A stretch of DNA of 42,474 nt from Penium margaritaceum (lineage: Eukaryota; Streptophyta; Zygnematophyceae; Desmidiales; Peniaceae): assembly GCA_023375785.1 (NCBI GenBank), contig SZWC01018767.1:6669-49142 (forward strand), written 5' to 3'. Every line of letters begins with the position of its first letter. Positions within the stretch are counted from its first letter, which is position 1. Made by a program: the position numbers and the translations under genes. Of this stretch, positions 39,467-42,474 are shown piece after piece. Under the pieces are notes generated by a model. That model did not search any database and was not told where the DNA came from. It worked only from the letters and a program-made list of their open reading frames with translations.

Positions 39467-40549
39467 CTACCGGACAGTGGTGGGCTCAGGAGGAAGAGTG
39501 GGGAGGCCAGCGGCCGCAAAGCATGCGACAACATAACCGGCGACGGAGGACTCAAGAGCAATTAGGAACTCGTGGGCTACAAGAGCATAGCCAACTGCAG
39601 AGTTGGGGTGTACAACGCTCACAGACAAGCCTAGTGCATCGAGGCCGGTGGGGCGCACTGAGGGACCAGTTGTGGAGGATGAGGCTCTAGAACGGGTGAC
39701 TCGCTGAGCGGCAGTGGACGAGCCAACCAGGACAGACTCAGCAGGCGTCCTGGAAGAGGAGGGCTGAGAGGACTGAGTGGGAGGAAGAGCACGAAGTCTC
39801 CCCCCACGAGTGTAAGGCTCAGGACCGGGGAGCCGAGCCTGAGGAGCGTCACCTGCGGCGGTGTCAAGCACCAGAGAAGCAGCAGAGCCAGGAGATGAGT
39901 TGGGGGTAGAGTGGGCAGTGGACTGTGCGGGAGTGGGTGCCGAGTGTGAGGACTGTGTGGGAGTGGGTGCCGAGTGTGAGGACTCGGGGCTGGCGGTGGA
40001 CGACAAAGACACAGGGCTGCCGGCTGAGGGCAAGGGCGACACGGACTCCGGGGAGGGCACTGAGGCCCCCGACTCAAAAGAGAAACGGGGGGACGATGAG
40101 GAGTCCTCGTCACTGTCCGTGGGAGTGACGACAGGAGACGCCGTGTGAGAGGGAGTGGACGCACGGAGATCGGAGGCTGGAACAGACCTACCCTCCCCAA
40201 GCCGACAAAGCGAGGAGAGGGAAGACGGAGGAGGGACATGGGACAGGTCACGGGGGAAGACATCCTCAAAGAAGAGGGCGTCGCGGGACTCGATGACGCG
40301 AGAACGGTCGGGGTCCCACAAGCGCCATGCCTTAGACATGGCAGAGACACCAAGGAACGTGCACAGGCAAGCACGAGGACTCAGTTTGCCATCGCGGAAG
40401 TCCTTGGGCAGCCAGACGGTAGCCACACAGCCCCAGACACAAGCCAGATGGAGGTCAGCACAGCGACCGTACCAGCGCTCAAAGGGAGTGACGTGGCAAG
40501 GAAGGGGACCGTGTGGAACACGGTTCCATACCCAGGTTATGTAGCACAT
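39467..40549 (-). CDS. pol: Cop-E integrase C-terminus and linker (open, 360 codons)
   Basis: It begins inside integrase (YITWVWNRVPHGPLPCHVTP, VWGCVATVWLPKDFRDGKLS, LGVSAMSKAWRLWDPDRSRV, ESRDALFFEDVFPRD), then a Ser/Pro/Thr-rich linker of about 200 residues including a duplicated SSHSAPTP unit, then the conserved entry to RT (HPNSAVGYALVAHEFLIALE). It is in the same frame as RT; TAG at 39467-39469 ends it. The block is one part of the pol polyprotein, not a separate gene. The linker is of ordinary copia type, unlike the minisatellite linker of Cop-B. Confidence 0.8.
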   Translation of the reverse strand: MCYITWVWNRVPHGPLPCHVTPFERWYGRCADLHLACVWGCVATVWLPKDFRDGKLSPRACLCTFLGVSAMSKAWRLWDPDRSRVIESRDALFFEDVFPRDLSHVPPPSSLSSLCRLGEGRSVPASDLRASTPSHTASPVVTPTDSDEDSSSSPRFSFESGASVPSPESVSPLPSAGSPVSLSSTASPESSHSAPTPTQSSHSAPTPAQSTAHSTPNSSPGSAASLVLDTAAGDAPQARLPGPEPYTRGGRLRALPPTQSSQPSSSRTPAESVLVGSSTAAQRVTRSRASSSTTGPSVRPTGLDALGLSVSVVHPNSAVGYALVAHEFLIALESSVAGYVVACFAAAGLPTLPPEPTTVR

Positions 40550-40624
40550 GGCCTCGAAGGAGAAGACGGGAGAGAGGGAGGACTCGCTGAGGAGAGTACG
40601 AACACCATCAGCGAGGGTGCGGTT

Positions 40625-41600
40625 CTAGCATTCAGAGACACCATTCTGTTGGGGTGTGTAGGGGGCCGAAGGCTCCATACACACCCCACGAGAGGTAAGA
40701 AAGCGGGCGGTGGGACCCATGAACTCGCCACCATGGTCACAGCGAAAGACTTTGAGCCGGCGACCACAGGCCAGTTCAGCTTGTGGCAGCCAGGACTCAA
40801 GTGTGGGACAGACATCACTCTTTTGCCGAAGGGCAAAGACCCAGCGCATGCGAGAAAAGTCGTTTGTGAGACAGGACGTAATAACCGACACCTCCAAGTG
40901 CGTCATGGGCAAGAGGTCCCATGACGTCAGCGTGCAGGAGATCAAGGGGGTAAGACGTGCGGGACTCGGAAGTGGAGAACGGGGAGCGGTGCATTTTGCC
41001 TTGGGCATAGTCGAGACAGTCAGTGGGGCAAGGTGCAGAGAACGTGTTGGCATCAAGGTCATGAGCAGGCATGTCCCGAAGCAGACTGTCAACGGCAGCA
41101 ATGTGATTGTGACAGAGGCGACGATGAAGTAACTGCGCATGTGCAGGAGTGAGGGAGCGAGCCACATGAACAAGAGCAGTCGAGGAGGGATGGGGTGTAA
41201 ACGAGGGCACGCGGAACAAGCGGTCACAACGAGTGCCACGCAGCAAGACACGACCGGTAGTGCGATGCATGACAGAGGCAATGCCACGGCTGGATGAGAA
41301 GTCCATGCCATAGTCGTCGAGTGTCATCACAGACAGCAAACTGAGCTCAAGAGCGGGCACATAGAGAACGTCAGGAAGGAAGAGTTTTTCCCCAGGGCCA
41401 ACAAAGTGGACGACACCGACACCCTGGACGGGGAGAAGGTGGCCAGAGCCAGTGCGCACAAAGCGAACAGAGCCAATGGGACCCAGTGACACAAACAAAG
41501 AGCGACAGGAAGTCATGTGGTGGGTGGCCCCTGTATCAAGAATCCAGAAGCCACCCGTCACACGGACAGACGCAGGATCACGACTCACGGCGGCAATGGC
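40625..41600 (-). pseudogene. pol: Cop-E protease and integrase core (one frameshift)
   Basis: The first frame (open to 41588) has the aspartic protease WILDTGATHHMTSCRSLFVS with D-T-G, LFLPDVLYVPALELSLLSVM, the GAG-pre-integrase module LLHRRLCHNHIAAVDSL and CLDYAQGKMHRSPF, and the first integrase Asp in LLHADVMGPLAH. Near 40870 the frame changes: a TC dinucleotide appears missing in a short TC run. The other frame continues with TNDFSRMRWVFALRQKSDVC, FRCDHGGEFMG (second Asp) and YTPQQNGVSEC (Glu). A TAG at 40625-40627 ends this part, and sequence to 40549 joins the next block. Confidence 0.85.
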
Positions 41601-42472
41601 AGAGCGAGGAGAGAGGCGCTGACCACAAGCGGCAAGACAACGAGGGAGACTGTACGACTGCCATTCCTTAATCCACAGGACGTCAACTGGGGGACACCCT
41701 TGAACATGACCGGGGGGGGTCCACGAAGAGACGAATCAACAGGACACGCAAGGCCCTCCTCAACCGAACGCACACTCTCACCTCCCTGATCATGGAGGTG
41801 ACGTTGGTGAACGGCATGGGAGAGTGCAGAGTCTAGCTGGCGGTCGTCCTCTGATGGTCCGGTGATGACTACATTAGAGGAGGGATGCTGGGGACCTGTG
41901 GTGGAGGAAGCCCATGTTGGAGGTGAGTAGAAGCCAGAGGGAGGCCCGAAGTAGACAGGGACCCCTAACCTCGGGGGCCAACCCCAGGGTGCGGATGGAG
42001 GGGGTGAAGAGAGGGCAGTGCTGTAGGCAGCAGCTGTAGGCAATGGGGAAGAGGGGTGTACAGGGCCACGGCTTGACCCCACGGGGGTGGAGGAGTGTGC
42101 AGAGCCGCCACCAGACCTGGAGGAGCATGCCCAGTGGGCACGCATGGCGGAGGCCAGGCGTGCATCATCTGGTGGTGCAGGGCACTTGGGCGCCGCATGA
42201 CCGGTGGCGCCGCAGTTCTAGTAAGTCACAGTGCTGGTGGAAGAAAAGGGGAATGCGGCGCCATCAGAGCCGCAACCTTTGCCACCTTTCCCCTGCCCGC
42301 CACCGCCAGAGCCACCCCCTCGGCCTTTACCTTTACCACCCCCTCCACCACGACCACCCCCTTGGGAAGCAAGAGATGTGGCAGTAGTGACAGACGTGGA
42401 GATGGAGGACGAGCTAGAGACAGAGGAGGTGGAGGAAGAAGGAAGTGCGGTGGTTGCTGTTGCAACGGCGGC
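41585..42472 (-). pseudogene. gag: Cop-E gag C-terminus with zinc knuckle
   Basis: In the frame read from 42472 the minus strand gives a Ser/Thr-rich stretch, a Gly/Lys-rich basic stretch (GGGKGKGRGGGSGGGGQGKG), then a zinc-knuckle remnant YxNCGATGHAAPKC (42182-42224) in which x is TAG (42218-42220) and the first Cys is lost. A Pro/Ser/Gly-rich spacer runs to 41585. The change to the protease frame must fall after 41720; a C8 run (G8 on plus, 41712-41719) is a plausible slip site. The N-terminal capsid lies outside the window. Confidence 0.75.
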
Positions 42473-42474
42473 AT

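Larger units (their letters stand above)
37352..42474 (-). mobile_element. Cop-E: Ty1/copia element, best preserved, runs off the window
   Basis: On the minus strand: gag C-terminus with zinc knuckle, protease, integrase, linker, RT, RNase H, polypurine tract and 3' LTR. The start of gag, the leader and the 5' LTR lie beyond 42474. The pol reading frame from about 40870 to 38498 is broken only by a few TAG codons, and RT itself is uninterrupted. It is therefore probably the youngest copia copy here, though still inactive as read. Confidence 0.88.

Overview
This is nuclear DNA of a plant-type eukaryote, almost certainly a streptophyte (land plant or charophyte-like alga). The evidence is that nearly every recognisable feature is an LTR retrotransposon or hAT DNA transposon, and the primer-binding sites are variants of the plant initiator-Met tRNA site (TGGTATCAGAGC). 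I find no host gene, rRNA, tRNA or CRISPR array that I can support. The species cannot be fixed from the window.

Layout. 1-1375: GA microsatellite, then anonymous sequence. About 1376-19866: an old plus-strand Ty1/copia element (here Cop-A). A second copia element (Cop-B, 1837-11008) sits inside its 5' LTR. A 790-bp hAT-type non-autonomous transposon with GGATCC-rich ends (hAT-1, 18863-19652) sits inside its 3' LTR. The reverse transcriptase segment of Cop-A is tandemly triplicated (15731-18195). 19867-21038: a minus-strand LTR (LTR-F) with a cluster of GAAnnTTC heat-shock-element-like palindromes. Its end is repeated on both sides of a 287-N assembly gap (21108-21394). 21865-22449: a partial copy of a second hAT family. 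22455-29277: a minus-strand Ty3/gypsy element (Gyp-1: gag, protease, RT, RNase H, integrase, 5' LTR). A 1,669-bp stretch of it is present twice, joined at a single N (25491). 29288-30568: a 1.28-kb hAT element (hAT-2) with an 8-bp target duplication and TACCGCGGTA-like repeats. 30579-31270: a possible further LTR. 31319 to about 37350: an LTR-bounded unit (Cop-C). Its LTR and leader resemble Cop-A, but it carries an unfamiliar acidic, helix-rich protein instead of gag-pol, and a 1,013-bp solo LTR sits in its leader. About 37352-42474: a minus-strand copia element (Cop-E), the best preserved of all, running off the right end.

How the parts relate. The insertion order can be read from broken repeats. 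Cop-B landed in Cop-A, hAT-1 in the Cop-A 3' LTR, LTR-F probably in the end of that LTR, and the solo LTR in Cop-C. Clean target-site duplications support Cop-B (5 bp, one mismatch), hAT-1 (8 bp, exact), hAT-2 (8 bp, one mismatch) and the solo LTR (5 bp, exact). Cop-A, Cop-B and Cop-C share an unusual 5' leader. Between the primer-binding site and the coding region they carry hundreds of bases of AGC/AAC triplets, followed by inverted repeats just before the coding region and, in A and B, TGACGTCA palindromes. All polyproteins are broken by frameshifts and by stop codons. The stops fall mostly where copia proteins have Gln (CAG) or Trp (TGG), as expected from cytosine deamination of silenced, methylated elements.

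Most worth following up: the Cop-C protein with its duplicated helical domain, the two hAT families, the shared triplet-rich leader, the heat-shock-like LTR, the RT triplication in which every copy has lost YVDD, and two assembly junctions that probably inflate repeat counts.
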